This document shows, piece after piece, positions 34,604 to 44,317 of a stretch of 64,000 bases of DNA; positions within the stretch are counted from its first letter, which is position 1, and every line of letters starts with the position of its first letter. The notes beneath the pieces were generated by a model. It worked only from the letters and a program-made list of their open reading frames with translations, was not told the origin of the DNA and searched no databases. The stretch lies in assembly GCF_000761215.1 (NCBI RefSeq), contig NZ_CP009438.1, positions 2,871,501 to 2,935,500 on the forward strand. The letters are read 5' to 3'. The stretch comes from Streptomyces glaucescens. GTDB taxonomy: Bacteria; Actinomycetota; Actinomycetes; Streptomycetales; Streptomycetaceae. Made by a program: the position numbers and the translations under genes.

Positions 34604-35398
34604 CGCCAGCCCCGCCTCCGCGAGGAGGTACGCCGTCATCGGGTCGTAGTACCGCGGGCTGACCACGTGGTCGTCGAGCGGGACCGTCACCTGTACGGTG
34701 CCTTCCGCCTCGGCGAGGAAGAGCGCCGGGTCGTTGCAGTCGGCGTAGCCCACCGAGTCCACCCCGTGCTGCCCCGCGTACCCCGCCCAGCCGTGGTCGG
34801 CGACGACCAGGTCGGGCAGCGGGCGGCCCGCGCGTTCCAGCCCGGTGAGGACGGCCTTCATCGGTTCGCCCGAGTGGGTGTGCCAGAGGGTGGCGCCGTG
34901 CTCCAGCACCGCGACGTCCGCGAACTGCATCACGTACCCCTCCTCCGTCTGGAGCCCGTCGGGGATGACGACGATCTCGCAGCCGGCGGCGCGCAGCGCG
35001 GCGGCCGTCGCCCGGTGCACGTCCAGCAGCCCGCCCGGGTGACCGGTCGCGAACAGCACCCGCTGCTGCCCGTCGGCCGCCTTGCGCAGCCTCGCCGCCA
35101 TCCGCTCCAGCGCCGAGACGGTCAGCTCCGGGTCGATGGTGTCCTGCCCGTACCGGTACTCGGGGTCGTCGTTCACCCCGGCCCGTTCCGCCATCACCGC
35201 GAGCACGTCCTGCTCGTCGCTCCAGCGGTCACCCAGCTCCAGGCCGAGCCAGTAGTGGCGGTTGCCGTTCGCCAGCTGGCGGTAGTGCGAGAGGTTGTTC
35301 TCCCGGGGGGTGGCGACGTCCCCCGCGATGCGGGTCCGCACGAGGTGGTCGACGAGTTCGGCGCGGCTGGGTGTCCCGGGTATCGGCATGGCTCCCAT
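34601..35398 (-). CDS. Phosphatase-like conserved protein
   Basis: 265 residues from ATG 35398 (ATG 35389 is an alternative). Soluble. Recognisable stretches: TRIAGDVATPRENNLSHYRQ, LFATGHPGGLLDVHRATAAA, EEGYVMQFADVAVLEHGATL, and VADHGWAGYAGQHGVDSVGY. These resemble actinobacterial proteins annotated simply as phosphatase with conserved His/Asp/Gly motifs (ATGHPGG, DHGWAG). Catalysis is not shown here. Its stop lies inside the palindromic repeat shared with tesB. Divergence point of about 76 bp to the TetR gene is short, so both may be on one minus-strand transcript. Confidence 0.65.
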   Translation of the reverse strand: MGAMPIPGTPSRAELVDHLVRTRIAGDVATPRENNLSHYRQLANGNRHYWLGLELGDRWSDEQDVLAVMAERAGVNDDPEYRYGQDTIDPELTVSALERMAARLRKAADGQQRVLFATGHPGGLLDVHRATAAALRAAGCEIVVIPDGLQTEEGYVMQFADVAVLEHGATLWHTHSGEPMKAVLTGLERAGRPLPDLVVADHGWAGYAGQHGVDSVGYADCNDPALFLAEAEGTVQVTVPLDDHVVSPRYYDPMTAYLLAEAGLA

Positions 35399-35474
35399 TG
35401 TGGGGCAGCCCACCGTGTCCGCACTCGACACCGGCGGCTCTGGGATGTGGATCACCCCGGATCCGCGCGGCGGC

Positions 35475-36098
35475 TCACGCCGGGGCGGGCGCCCCGGCCG
35501 CCGCGAACGCCCCCCGGGCCATCCGGTGCAGCAGCTCCGCGGTGGCCCCCCGGCCCGGCAGCGCACCCCGCCGGCCCAGGTGGGGGGTGGAGTTGAGCAG
35601 GCCGAAGACGGAGTGGACGGCCGAGCGGGCGGCGGGTTCGGCGAGGGCCGGGTAGACCTTCCGCAGGACGTCCACCCACAGTTCGACGTACTGCCGCTGG
35701 AGCTGGCGCACCAGCTTGCGGTCGCTCTCCCGGAGGCGGTCCAGCTCGCGGTCGTGCAGGGTGATGAGGGGACGGTCGTCGAGCGCGAAGTCGATGTGGC
35801 CCTCGATGAGCGAGTCGAGGACCGTCTCCGGGGCCGTGCCGTCCTCGCCCCCGGCCGTGGCGGCCTCCTTCAGGCGCAGCTTCGCGCCCGTCAGGAGCCG
35901 GCCGCTGATCCCGACCAGCAGCTCGGCGAGCATCGCGTCCTTGCCGGCGAAGTGGCGGTACAGACCGGGGCCGCTGATGCCGACGGCGGCGCCTATCTCG
36001 TCCACGCCGACGCCGTGGAAGCCGCGCTCGGCGAAGAGCCGGGCGGCCTCCTTGAGGATCTGCTCGCGGCGGGTGGGGGCGTCGGTTCTGGTGGCCAT
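35475..36098 (-). CDS. TetR-family regulator (AccR-like)
   Basis: 207 residues from ATG 36098. TetR N-terminal HTH: RREQILKEAARLFAERGFHG, then VGVDEIGAAVGISGPGLYRHFAGKD. The C-terminal ligand domain is helical with LRKVYPALAEPAARSAVHSV. Divergent from the carboxylase operon with two GTTAA-N6-TTAAC-like sites between, matching what I recall of AccR in S. avermitilis, a TetR repressor that senses short-chain acyl-CoAs. It likely controls the 36.2-41.9 kb operon and itself. Confidence 0.88.
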   Translation of the reverse strand: MATRTDAPTRREQILKEAARLFAERGFHGVGVDEIGAAVGISGPGLYRHFAGKDAMLAELLVGISGRLLTGAKLRLKEAATAGGEDGTAPETVLDSLIEGHIDFALDDRPLITLHDRELDRLRESDRKLVRQLQRQYVELWVDVLRKVYPALAEPAARSAVHSVFGLLNSTPHLGRRGALPGRGATAELLHRMARGAFAAAGAPAPA

Positions 36099-36120
36099 GG
36101 AAGCAATTCTAGACAGGGAG

Positions 36121-36165
36121 GTTAGCGGTCGTTAACCTGAAGGAAATGCGTTAACGCTCATTAAC
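36121..36165. promoter_or_regulatory. Two TetR (AccR-type) operators
   Basis: GTTAGCGGTCGTTAAC at 36121-36136 and GTTAACGCTCATTAAC at 36150-36165 share 13 of 16 bases; the second fits GTTAA-N6-TTAAC exactly. Centres are 29 bp apart, between the TetR gene and the carboxylase operon. Confidence 0.8.
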
Positions 36166-36185
36166 AAGGTGAGGGGACCGCGAGG

Positions 36186-37802
36186 ATGGACCAGGCACCG
36201 GAGCTGACGAGCGCGGCGGACCCCGCGTCGGAGGCCTGGCAGGCCAATGAGGCGGCGCACCGCGCGCTGGTCGAGGAGCTGCGCGGCAAGCTGGCCGCCG
36301 CCCGGCTCGGTGGCGGCGAGAAGGCGCGGGCGCGGCACACCGCGCGCGGCAAGCTGCTGCCACGCGACCGCGTGGACACGCTCCTCGACCCCGGCTCGCC
36401 CTTCCTGGAGCTGGCTCCGCTGGCGGCCGACGGGATGTACGAGGGGCAGGCGCCGGCGGCGGGGGTGATCGCCGGGATCGGCCGGGTCAGCGGGCGCGAG
36501 TGCGTGATCGTCGCCAACGACGCCACCGTCAAGGGCGGGACGTACTACCCGATGACGGTGAAGAAGCACCTGCGGGCGCAGGAGGTCGCGCTCGACAACC
36601 GGCTGCCCTGCCTCTACCTCGTGGACTCCGGCGGCGCCTTCCTGCCCATGCAGGACGAGGTGTTCCCGGACCGTGAGCACTTCGGGCGGATCTTCTACAA
36701 CCAGGCCCGCATGTCGGGCGCGGGCATCCCGCAGATCGCCGCCGTGCTGGGGTCGTGCACGGCGGGCGGCGCGTACGTGCCCGCGATGAGCGACGAGGCC
36801 GTGATCGTGCGGAACCAGGGCACGATCTTCCTGGGCGGCCCGCCGCTGGTGAAGGCCGCGACCGGCGAGGTCGTCACCGCCGAGGAACTGGGCGGCGGCG
36901 AGGTGCACTCCCGGGTCTCCGGTGTGACGGACCACCTGGCGGAGGACGACGCGCACGCCCTGCGGATCGTCCGGAACATCGTCGCCACCCTGCCCGAACG
37001 GCGGGGCGTCCCCTGGGACGTGCGGCCCGCCGTCGAGCCGAAGGTGGACCCGTACGGGCTGTACGGGGCGGTCCCGGCCGACCCCCGCACGCCCTATGAC
37101 GTCCGCGAGATCATCGCCCGGGTCACGGACGGCTCCCGCTTCGCGGAGTTCAAGTCCGAGTTCGGGCAGACCCTGGTCACCGGCTTCGCCCGGATCCACG
37201 GCCACCCGGTGGGCATCGTCGCCAACAACGGCATCCTGTTCGCCGAGTCCGCCCAGAAGGGCGCCCACTTCATCGAGCTGTGCGACCAGCGCGGCATCCC
37301 GCTGGTGTTCCTCCAGAACATCTCCGGCTTCATGGTCGGCAAGGACTACGAGGCGGGCGGCATCGCCAAGCACGGCGCCAAGATGGTGACCGCGGTCGCC
37401 TGCACGCGCGTGCCGAAGCTGACGGTGGTGGTCGGCGGGTCGTACGGCGCGGGGAACTACTCGATGTGCGGCCGGGCGTACTCGCCGCGCTTCCTGTGGA
37501 TGTGGCCCAACGCCAAGATCTCCGTGATGGGCGGCGAGCAGGCCGCCTCCGTGCTCGCCACCGTCAAGCGCGACCAGCTGGAAGCGCGCGGCGAGGACTG
37601 GCCGGCGGAGGAGGAAGAGGCCTTCAAGGCCCCGATCCGCGCCCAGTACGAGCGCCAGGGCAATGCCTACTACGCCACCGCCCGCCTCTGGGACGACGGC
37701 GTCATCGATCCGCTGGAGACCCGGCAGGTGCTGGGTCTGGCCCTGACGGCCTGCGCGAACGCCCCGCTGGGCGAGCCGCAGTTCGGCGTCTTCCGGATGT
37801 GA
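36186..37802 (+). CDS. Acyl-CoA carboxylase carboxyltransferase subunit (methylcrotonyl-CoA type)
   Basis: 538 residues from ATG 36186. Crotonase-like carboxyltransferase: [39 protein letters not shown], a [11 protein letters not shown] stretch, and [20 protein letters not shown] with the oxyanion Gly-Ala pair, ending in [17 protein letters not shown]. The [13 protein letters not shown] region resembles 3-methylcrotonyl-CoA carboxylase beta. With the biotin subunit, HMG-CoA lyase and AcdH it gives leucine degradation steps. Downstream ATG at 37814 is 11 bp from its stop. Confidence 0.9.
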   Translation: MDQAPELTSAADPASEAWQANEAAHRALVEELRGKLAAARLGGGEKARARHTARGKLLPRDRVDTLLDPGSPFLELAPLAADGMYEGQAPAAGVIAGIGRVSGRECVIVANDATVKGGTYYPMTVKKHLRAQEVALDNRLPCLYLVDSGGAFLPMQDEVFPDREHFGRIFYNQARMSGAGIPQIAAVLGSCTAGGAYVPAMSDEAVIVRNQGTIFLGGPPLVKAATGEVVTAEELGGGEVHSRVSGVTDHLAEDDAHALRIVRNIVATLPERRGVPWDVRPAVEPKVDPYGLYGAVPADPRTPYDVREIIARVTDGSRFAEFKSEFGQTLVTGFARIHGHPVGIVANNGILFAESAQKGAHFIELCDQRGIPLVFLQNISGFMVGKDYEAGGIAKHGAKMVTAVACTRVPKLTVVVGGSYGAGNYSMCGRAYSPRFLWMWPNAKISVMGGEQAASVLATVKRDQLEARGEDWPAEEEEAFKAPIRAQYERQGNAYYATARLWDDGVIDPLETRQVLGLALTACANAPLGEPQFGVFRM

Positions 37803-37813
37803 GGGGGTTCACC

Positions 37814-39745
37814 ATGTTCGACACCGTTCTTGTGGCCAACCGCGGCGAGATCGCCGTCCGGGTCATCCGTACGCTGCGCGCGCTCGGTGTGCGCTCCGTC
37901 GCCGTCTTCTCCGACGCCGACGCCGACGCCCGGCACGTCCGCGAGGCCGACACGGCCGTACGCATCGGGCCGGCGCCCGCCACCGAGAGCTACCTGTCGG
38001 TGGAGCGCATCCTGCAGGCCGCCGAGCGCAGCGGCGCCCAGGCCGTCCACCCGGGGTACGGCTTCCTGGCGGAGAACGCCGGGTTCGCGCGCGCCTGCGC
38101 CGAGGCCGGGCTGGTGTTCATCGGCCCGCCCGCGGACGCCATCGCCCTGATGGGCGACAAGATCCGCGCCAAGGAGACCGTCCGCGCGGCGGGTGTCCCG
38201 GTGGTGCCCGGCGGACGCGATCCGGACCTGGCCGAGGCGGCCCGCGAGCTGGGCGCGCCCGTGCTGCTGAAGCCCAGCGCGGGCGGCGGCGGCAAGGGCA
38301 TGCGGCTGGTGCGCGACCTCGGCGTGCTGGACGACGAGATCGCCGCCGCCCGCCGGGAGGCCCGCGCCTCCTTCGGCGACGACACCCTGCTCGTCGAGCG
38401 CTGGATCGACCGGCCCCGGCACATCGAGATCCAGGTCCTCGCCGACGCCCACGGGAACGTGGTGCACCTCGGTGAGCGCGAGTGCTCGCTCCAGCGCCGC
38501 CACCAGAAGATCATCGAGGAGGCGCCGAGCGTGCTCCTCGACGAGGGGACGCGGGCGGCGATGGGCGAGGCGGCCGTGCAGGCGGCCCGCTCCTGCGGGT
38601 ACGTCGGCGCGGGCACGGTGGAGTTCATCGTCCCCGGCGGCGACCCCTCGCAGTACTACTTCATGGAGATGAACACCCGCCTCCAGGTGGAGCACCCGGT
38701 CACCGAGCTGGTCACCGGCCTGGACCTGGTGGAGTGGCAGCTGCGGGTCGCGGCGGGCGAGAAGCTGCCGTACGGGCAGGGCGACATCCGTCTCACCGGG
38801 CACGCCGTGGAGGCGCGGATCTGCGCCGAGGACCCGGCGCGCGGCTTCCTCCCCTCGGGCGGCACGGTGCTGCGGCTGCGCGAGCCGCAGGGCGACGGGG
38901 TGCGCACCGACTCCGGGCTCAGCGAGGGCACGGAGGTCGGCAGCCTGTACGACCCGATGCTGTCCAAGGTGATCGCCTACGGCCCGGACCGCGCCACCGC
39001 CCTGCGCAGGCTCCGCGCGGCCCTCGCCGAGACGGTCACGCTGGGCGTGCCCACCAACGCGGGCTTCCTGCGCCGGCTGCTCGCCCATCCCGCGGTGGTC
39101 GCGGGTGACATGGACACCGGCCTGGTCGAGCGGGAGGCGGCGGGGCTCGTCCCGGATGAGGTGCCGGAGGAGGTGTACGAGGCCGCGGTGGCCGTGCGGC
39201 TGGACGCGCTGCGGCCCCGGCAGGAGGGCTGGACGGACCCGTTCTCCGTGCCGAGCGGCTGGCGCCTGGGCGGGGAGCCCAGGCCGGTCGCCTTCCCGCT
39301 GCGCGTGCCGGGCCTCGACCCCGTCACGCGCACGGCCCGCGGCACCCACACCGTCACCGCCGACCGGGTCGACGTGACCCTGGACGGAGTGCGCCACACC
39401 TTCGACCGCGCGGGCGACTGGCTGGGCCGGGACGGGGACGCCTGGCAGGTCCGCGACCACGACCCGGTGGCCGCCTCCCTGGACCGGGCCGCCCACGCGG
39501 GTGCCGACTCCCTCACCGCACCCATGCCGGGGACCGTGACGGTGGTGAAGGTGGCGGTCGGCGACGAGGTGACCGCCGGTCAGAGCCTGCTGGTGGTCGA
39601 GGCGATGAAGATGGAGCACGTCGTCTCCGCACCGCACGCTGGCACGGTCGCCGAACTGGACGTCACGCCGGGCACGACGGTCGCCATGGACCAGGTGCTG
39701 GCCGTCATCACCCCGCACGAGGAGTCCGAGGAGGCGGCGCGATGA
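37814..39745 (+). CDS. Biotin carboxylase / biotin carrier subunit
   Basis: 643 residues from ATG 37814. N-terminal biotin carboxylase: [20 protein letters not shown] at about 6-25, ATP-grasp [27 protein letters not shown] near 290. Middle domain residues 450-570, then a biotinyl domain with VVEAMKMEH; the biotinylated Lys is residue 599. Carboxylates the carrier for the adjacent transferase in the leucine catabolic operon. A four-base ATGA overlap couples it to hmgL. Confidence 0.92.
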   Translation: MFDTVLVANRGEIAVRVIRTLRALGVRSVAVFSDADADARHVREADTAVRIGPAPATESYLSVERILQAAERSGAQAVHPGYGFLAENAGFARACAEAGLVFIGPPADAIALMGDKIRAKETVRAAGVPVVPGGRDPDLAEAARELGAPVLLKPSAGGGGKGMRLVRDLGVLDDEIAAARREARASFGDDTLLVERWIDRPRHIEIQVLADAHGNVVHLGERECSLQRRHQKIIEEAPSVLLDEGTRAAMGEAAVQAARSCGYVGAGTVEFIVPGGDPSQYYFMEMNTRLQVEHPVTELVTGLDLVEWQLRVAAGEKLPYGQGDIRLTGHAVEARICAEDPARGFLPSGGTVLRLREPQGDGVRTDSGLSEGTEVGSLYDPMLSKVIAYGPDRATALRRLRAALAETVTLGVPTNAGFLRRLLAHPAVVAGDMDTGLVEREAAGLVPDEVPEEVYEAAVAVRLDALRPRQEGWTDPFSVPSGWRLGGEPRPVAFPLRVPGLDPVTRTARGTHTVTADRVDVTLDGVRHTFDRAGDWLGRDGDAWQVRDHDPVAASLDRAAHAGADSLTAPMPGTVTVVKVAVGDEVTAGQSLLVVEAMKMEHVVSAPHAGTVAELDVTPGTTVAMDQVLAVITPHEESEEAAR

Positions 39746-40683
39746 CGGCCGGCGGACTTCCCATGGCCGTCCCCGTGGAGGGGCTGCCCGCCCGTGTCCG
39801 CATCCACGAGGTCGGCGCCCGGGACGGACTGCAGAACGAGAAGGCGACGGTGCCCACGGAGGTCAAGGCGGAGTTCATCCGGCGCCTCGCCGCCGCGGGC
39901 CTGACGACGATCGAGGCGACCAGTTTCGTCCACCCCCGGTGGGTGCCCCAGCTCGCCGACGCGGAGGACCTGTTCCCAATGGTCGGCGACCTCCCCGTGG
40001 ACCTGCCGGTGCTGGTGCCCAACGAGCGCGGCCTGGACCGCGCCCTCGCCCTCGGTGCCCGCCGTGTCGCCGTGTTCGCCAGCGCCACCGAGTCCTTCGC
40101 GAAGGCCAACCTCAACCGCACGGTCGACGAGGCGCTGGCCATGTTCGAGCCGGTGGTCAGCCGGGCGAAGGCGGAGGGCGGGCATGTGCGCGGCTACCTC
40201 TCCATGTGCTTCGGGGACCCCTGGGAGGGCCCGGTGCCCGTCCCGCAGGTGGTCCGGGTCTGCCGGGCGCTGAGGGACATGGGCTGCGACGAGCTGAGCC
40301 TCGGCGACACCATCGGCGTGGCCACCCCCGGACACGTCCGGGCGCTCCTCACCGCGCTCGACGCCGAAGGCATCCCGGTCGAGGCGCTGGGTGTGCACTT
40401 CCACGACACCTACGGCCAGGCGCTCGCGAACACCCTCGCGGCGCTCCAGCACGGGGTGACGACCGTCGACGCCTCGGCGGGCGGCCTGGGCGGCTGCCCC
40501 TACGCGAAGTCGGCCACCGGCAATCTCGCCACCGAGGACCTGGTGTGGATGCTGCGGGGCCTCGGCATCGACACCGGCGTCGACCTCGGCCTGCTCACCG
40601 CCACGAGCGTGTGGATGGCCGAACAACTGGGCCGGCCCAGCCCCTCCCGCACCGTCCGTGCCCTGTCCCACAAGGAGCAGTGA
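39742..40683 (+). CDS. hmgL: Hydroxymethylglutaryl-CoA lyase
   Basis: 313 residues from ATG 39742, overlapping the carboxylase stop. HMGL-like TIM barrel: [15 protein letters not shown] (substrate/metal Arg-Asp) at 20-34, [13 protein letters not shown] (metal His), and [17 protein letters not shown] with the catalytic Cys of the glycine-rich loop. Cleaves HMG-CoA to acetyl-CoA and acetoacetate, the last step of leucine breakdown. Followed by AcdH after 6 bp. Confidence 0.93.
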   Translation: MTAGGLPMAVPVEGLPARVRIHEVGARDGLQNEKATVPTEVKAEFIRRLAAAGLTTIEATSFVHPRWVPQLADAEDLFPMVGDLPVDLPVLVPNERGLDRALALGARRVAVFASATESFAKANLNRTVDEALAMFEPVVSRAKAEGGHVRGYLSMCFGDPWEGPVPVPQVVRVCRALRDMGCDELSLGDTIGVATPGHVRALLTALDAEGIPVEALGVHFHDTYGQALANTLAALQHGVTTVDASAGGLGGCPYAKSATGNLATEDLVWMLRGLGIDTGVDLGLLTATSVWMAEQLGRPSPSRTVRALSHKEQ

Positions 40684-40689
40684 AGAACG

Positions 40690-41850
40690 ATGGACCACCG
40701 TCTCTCCCCCGAGCTGGAAGAACTCCGCCGCACCGTGGAGGAGTTCGCGCACGACGTGGTGGCCCCGAAGATCGGCGACTACTACGAACGGCACGAGTTC
40801 CCGTACGAGATCGTCCGCGAGATGGGCCGGATGGGCCTGTTCGGACTGCCGTTCCCGGAGGAGTACGGCGGCATGGGCGGCGACTACCTCGCGCTGGGCA
40901 TCGCGCTGGAGGAGCTGGCCCGGGTCGACTCCTCGGTCGCCATCACCCTGGAGGCGGGCGTCTCCCTGGGCGCGATGCCGATCCACCTGTTCGGCACCGA
41001 GGAGCAGAAGCGGCAGTGGCTGCCCCGGCTCTGCTCCGGTGAACTCCTGGGCGCCTTCGGCCTGACCGAGCCGGACGGCGGCAGCGACGCCGGGGCGACC
41101 CGGACGACCGCGCGCAGGGATCCGGCGACCGGCGAGTGGGTGATCAACGGCACCAAGTGCTTCATCACCAACTCCGGCACGGACATCACGGGCCTGGTCA
41201 CGGTCACCGCCGTCACCGGCCGCAAGCCCGACGGCAGGCCGCAGATCTCCGCGATCATCGTGCCGTCCGGCACGCCGGGCTTCACCGTCGCCGCCCCGTA
41301 CTCCAAGGTCGGCTGGAACGCCTCCGACACCCGTGAGCTGTCCTTCGCCGACGTGCGGGTGCCGGCGGAGAACCTGCTGGGCGAGGAGGGGCGTGGGTAC
41401 GCGCAGTTCCTGCGGATCCTCGACGAGGGCCGGATCGCCATCGCGGCGCTGGCCACGGGGCTGGCGCAGGGCTGTGTCGACGAGTCGGTGCGCTACGCGA
41501 AGGAACGTCACGCCTTCGGCCGCCCGATCGCGGCGAACCAGGCGATCCAGTTCAAGATCGCCGACATGGAGATGAAGGCGCACACCGCCCGTCTCGCCTG
41601 GCGGGACGCGGCGTCCCGGCTGGTCGCCGGGGAGCCGTTCAAGAAGGAGGCGGCCCTGGCCAAGCTGTACTCGTCGACCGTGGCCGTCGACAACGCCCGC
41701 GAGGCCACCCAGATCCACGGCGGGTACGGGTTCATGAACGAGTACCCGGTGGCCCGGATGTGGCGTGACTCGAAGATCCTGGAGATCGGCGAGGGCACGA
41801 GCGAGGTGCAGCGCATGCTGATCGCCCGGGAGCTGGGGCTGGTGAGCTGA
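40690..41850 (+). CDS. acdH: Branched-chain acyl-CoA dehydrogenase
   Basis: 386 residues from ATG 40690, 6 bp after hmgL. FAD acyl-CoA dehydrogenase with FGLTEPDGGSDAGATRTTAR, NGTKCFITNSG and HGGYGFMNEYPVARMWRD. The C-terminal box is IGEGTSE, carrying the Glu base of the MCAD/short-branched type; human isovaleryl-CoA dehydrogenase has Ala there, so it is not a simple IVD copy. The position matches S. coelicolor acdH, reported to act in valine, isoleucine and leucine catabolism. Last gene of the operon. Confidence 0.9.
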   Translation: MDHRLSPELEELRRTVEEFAHDVVAPKIGDYYERHEFPYEIVREMGRMGLFGLPFPEEYGGMGGDYLALGIALEELARVDSSVAITLEAGVSLGAMPIHLFGTEEQKRQWLPRLCSGELLGAFGLTEPDGGSDAGATRTTARRDPATGEWVINGTKCFITNSGTDITGLVTVTAVTGRKPDGRPQISAIIVPSGTPGFTVAAPYSKVGWNASDTRELSFADVRVPAENLLGEEGRGYAQFLRILDEGRIAIAALATGLAQGCVDESVRYAKERHAFGRPIAANQAIQFKIADMEMKAHTARLAWRDAASRLVAGEPFKKEAALAKLYSSTVAVDNAREATQIHGGYGFMNEYPVARMWRDSKILEIGEGTSEVQRMLIARELGLVS

Positions 41851-41919
41851 CCGGCCCGGACGTCGCGGCGGCCCGGGCGGAAGGACCCTGAAGCCCCGCA
41901 CCTTTCGCGGCCCCCGCCG

Positions 41920-41954
41920 GTTCGACGCGCGATCCGGCGGGGGCTGGTGTGCTG
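41920..41954 (+). terminator. Terminator of the acdH operon
   Basis: Stem GCCCCCGCCGG / CCGGCGGGGGC, 11 bp perfect, 13-base loop, 70 bp after the acdH stop. The rest of 41955-42123 shows no gene. Confidence 0.8.
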
Positions 41955-42123
41955 CCGGAGCCACGCCGCAGCCGTCCGGTCCCGCCGGGGCCCACGTGAT
42001 CCTGATCATCCTCCGGGCCGGCGCCCCGGCCAACTCCGCGGGCTGACGCGTGCGTTGACGGCGAGGACGGGCCCGCACCGCCCCCGCGCCCGAACCGGGG
42101 GCTCCCCACCCCTGGACAAGATC

Positions 42124-42142
42124 TGAGGTTAGGCTAACCTAC
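42124..42142. promoter_or_regulatory. Iron box (DmdR1-type) upstream of desE
   Basis: TGAGGTTAGGCTAACCTAC matches the 19-bp streptomycete iron box TTAGGTTAGGCTAACCTAA at 17 of 19 positions, 49 bp before desE. Implies repression by an Fe2+-loaded DtxR-family protein. Confidence 0.85.
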
Positions 42143-42191
42143 CTTCGAATTGTCCGGCGGCTCTCCGCCCTGTTCGAAAGCAGCCACACTC

Positions 42192-43238
42192 ATGCCCAAC
42201 GCCCGTGCCACCAACCCCACCCGCCGCGGGATCCTCGCCGCCGGCGGCGCCCTCGGCCTCGGTGCCGTCCTCGCCGCCTGCGGCGGCGACGACACGAAAA
42301 GCGGTGGCTCGGACGCGTCGGGTGCCGCGAAGGCCTCCGGTCCCTGGACCTTCAAGGACGACCGCGGCACGACCGTGAAGCTCGACAAGGTGCCCGCGAA
42401 CATCGTCGCCTTCACCGGCGTGGCCGCCGCGCTGTACGACTACGGCATCCAGGTCAAGGGCGTCTTCGGCCCGACGAAGACCCAGGACGGCAAGCCGGAC
42501 GTGCAGGCCGGCGACATGGACATCAGCAAGGTCGAGATCCTCGGCAACGTCTGGGGCCAGTTCAACGTCGAGAAGTACGCGGCGCTCGCCCCCGAGGTCC
42601 TCATCACCACGATGTTCGACGACGCCGGGACCCTCTGGTACGTCCCCGAGGAGTCCAAGGACAAGATCGCCAAGCTGGCCCCCAGCGTCGCCGTCTCCGT
42701 CTACGACCGCCAGCTGACCCAGCCGCTGGAGCGCATGTGGGCGCTGGCCGAGTCGCTGGGCGCGGACCTGAAGGCCGAGGAGGCCGTCACCGCGAAGAAG
42801 GAGTTCGAGGCGGCGGCGGAGCGGCTGCGCAAGGCCGCCAAGGCCCGCCCCGAGATCAAGGTGATGGCCGGGTCGGCGAGCGCGGAGCTGTTCTACGTCT
42901 CCGGCACCAACCTCTCCATCGACCTGGAGTACTTCAAGGCGCTCGGTGTGAACTTCATCGAGCCGTCGGAGAAGGCGAAGGCGCAGGGCGGCGGCTGGTT
43001 CGAGGCGCTGAGCTGGGAGAACGTCGACAAGTACGGCGCGGACATCATCATGATGGACGACCGGGCGCAGGCGACCCAGCCCGCGGCGATCACCGAGGCC
43101 ACCTGGAAGAAGCTGCCCGCGGTGAAGGCCGGCCAGGTCATCCCCCGCTCGCCGGAGCCCATCCTGTCGTACGGCAAGTGCACGCCGCTGCTCACGAACC
43201 TCGCCGAGGCGATCGAGAACGCGAAGAAGGTCAGCTGA
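42192..43238 (+). CDS. desE: Ferrioxamine-binding lipoprotein
   Basis: 348 residues from ATG 42192. Lipobox LAAC with Cys30; a TRRGILAAGG start is also Tat-like. A class III substrate-binding protein: an interlobe helix and VDLDKVPANIVAFTGVAAA-type start, KVMAGSASAELFYVSGTNLS in the middle, and a Trp/Tyr-rich pocket (WFEALSWENVDKYGADIIMM). Receives ferrioxamines at the cell surface for uptake. Directly downstream of an iron box and upstream of a siderophore-reductase gene and desABCD. Confidence 0.9.
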   Translation: MPNARATNPTRRGILAAGGALGLGAVLAACGGDDTKSGGSDASGAAKASGPWTFKDDRGTTVKLDKVPANIVAFTGVAAALYDYGIQVKGVFGPTKTQDGKPDVQAGDMDISKVEILGNVWGQFNVEKYAALAPEVLITTMFDDAGTLWYVPEESKDKIAKLAPSVAVSVYDRQLTQPLERMWALAESLGADLKAEEAVTAKKEFEAAAERLRKAAKARPEIKVMAGSASAELFYVSGTNLSIDLEYFKALGVNFIEPSEKAKAQGGGWFEALSWENVDKYGADIIMMDDRAQATQPAAITEATWKKLPAVKAGQVIPRSPEPILSYGKCTPLLTNLAEAIENAKKVS

Positions 43239-43252
43239 AGCTCGCCGGACGA

Positions 43253-43293
43253 TCAGGGGGCTGACGCGCCGCGGGCGACGGCCGGCCCCCTGA
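43253..43293 (+). terminator. Hairpin between desE and the siderophore-interacting gene
   Basis: TCAGGGGGC (43253-43261) and GCCCCCTGA (43285-43293) form a 9-bp stem with a 23-base loop. Possibly a partial terminator setting the desE to downstream ratio. Confidence 0.5.
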
Positions 43294-43312
43294 GGGAACC
43301 TCAGGAGACTCG

Positions 43313-44170
43313 ATGCTCACCGCCGTAGCCGCTCCGTTCCGTTTCTTCTCCCTCCAGGTCGTGCGGACGCAGCGGCTCGGTCCGTCTCTGGTCCGGGTCA
43401 CCTTCGCGGGGGACGACCTCGCCGCGTTCCGCTCCGACGGGTGCGACCAGTCGCTGTCGCTGTTCCTGCCGCAGCCGGGGCAGGACGCCCCGGTCGTGCC
43501 CGTCGAGCTGGGCGAGGACTGGTGGAAGGGGTGGATGGCGCTGCCGGACGGCGTCCGGGCGGTGATGCGGTCGTACACCCTGCGCTCGCTGCGCCGTGAC
43601 CCCGACGAGATCGACATCGACTTCGTGCTGCACGGCGTGGAGCCGGGTGCCGCCGTTCCCGCCGGTCCCGCCTCGCGGTGGGCCGCGCGGGCCACCGCCG
43701 GGGACCGAGTGCTGGTGCTCGGCCCGGCGGTCGCGGACAACCGGGCGATCCGGTTCCGGCCGCCGCGGGGCACCGATCTGGTGGTGCTGTGGGGTGACGA
43801 GACCGCGCTTCCGGCGGTCGCCGCGATCCTGGAGGCGCTGCCGGCCGGTCAGCGGGCGCGGGTCTGGCTGGAGGTCCAGGAGGCCGGGAACGTGCTGGAC
43901 CTGCCGACGGCGGCGGACGCCGAGGTGACCTGGCTGATCGGCGACCACGGCCGCGCCCAGGACTCCCCCATGGCCCTGAGCGCCCTGCGCGACGCCCGGC
44001 TGCCCCCGGCCGGGTGCCCGTACGTCTGGCTCGCGGGCGAGTCCTCCTCGGTGAAGTCGCTGCGCCGGCACTTCGTCGGCGAGCGCGGCATCGACCGGCG
44101 GCAGGTCACCTTCGTGGGCTACTGGCGGCAGGGGCTCACCGAGGAGCAGTTGCGGGAGCAGGGGGAGTAA
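43313..44170 (+). CDS. Siderophore-interacting FAD/NAD(P)H reductase (SIP family)
   Basis: 285 residues from ATG 43313 with CTCAGGAG upstream. FAD-binding 9 domain: SYTLRSL (RxYT flavin motif, residues about 85-91) and DFVLHGVEPGAAVPAGPASR (family pyrophosphate-binding stretch); NAD-binding half with LVVLWGDETALPAVAAIL, WLAGESSSVKSLRRHF and a final TFVGYWRQGLTEEQL. Reduces ferric siderophores to release iron. Located between desE and the desABCD biosynthetic genes, as in other streptomycetes; probably iron-repressed with desE. Confidence 0.92.
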   Translation: MLTAVAAPFRFFSLQVVRTQRLGPSLVRVTFAGDDLAAFRSDGCDQSLSLFLPQPGQDAPVVPVELGEDWWKGWMALPDGVRAVMRSYTLRSLRRDPDEIDIDFVLHGVEPGAAVPAGPASRWAARATAGDRVLVLGPAVADNRAIRFRPPRGTDLVVLWGDETALPAVAAILEALPAGQRARVWLEVQEAGNVLDLPTAADAEVTWLIGDHGRAQDSPMALSALRDARLPPAGCPYVWLAGESSSVKSLRRHFVGERGIDRRQVTFVGYWRQGLTEEQLREQGE

Positions 44171-44222
44171 GTGCCCCTGTGGGGCGGGAGTTGCGCGGAT
44201 CCTGGTACTTGACCCGCTCAAC

Positions 44223-44241
44223 TTAGGTTAGGCTAACCTTA
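44223..44241. promoter_or_regulatory. Iron box upstream of desA
   Basis: TTAGGTTAGGCTAACCTTA matches the 19-bp iron box at 18 of 19 positions, 77 bp before desA. Same DmdR1-type control as desE. Confidence 0.9.
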
Positions 44242-44317
44242 GTAAGCCGGGGTCCCGGGCCCCGCCCCGGCCGCCCGTTTCCGTCCGCACGGCCAGTCCC
44301 CACCGGAGGACCTCGAC

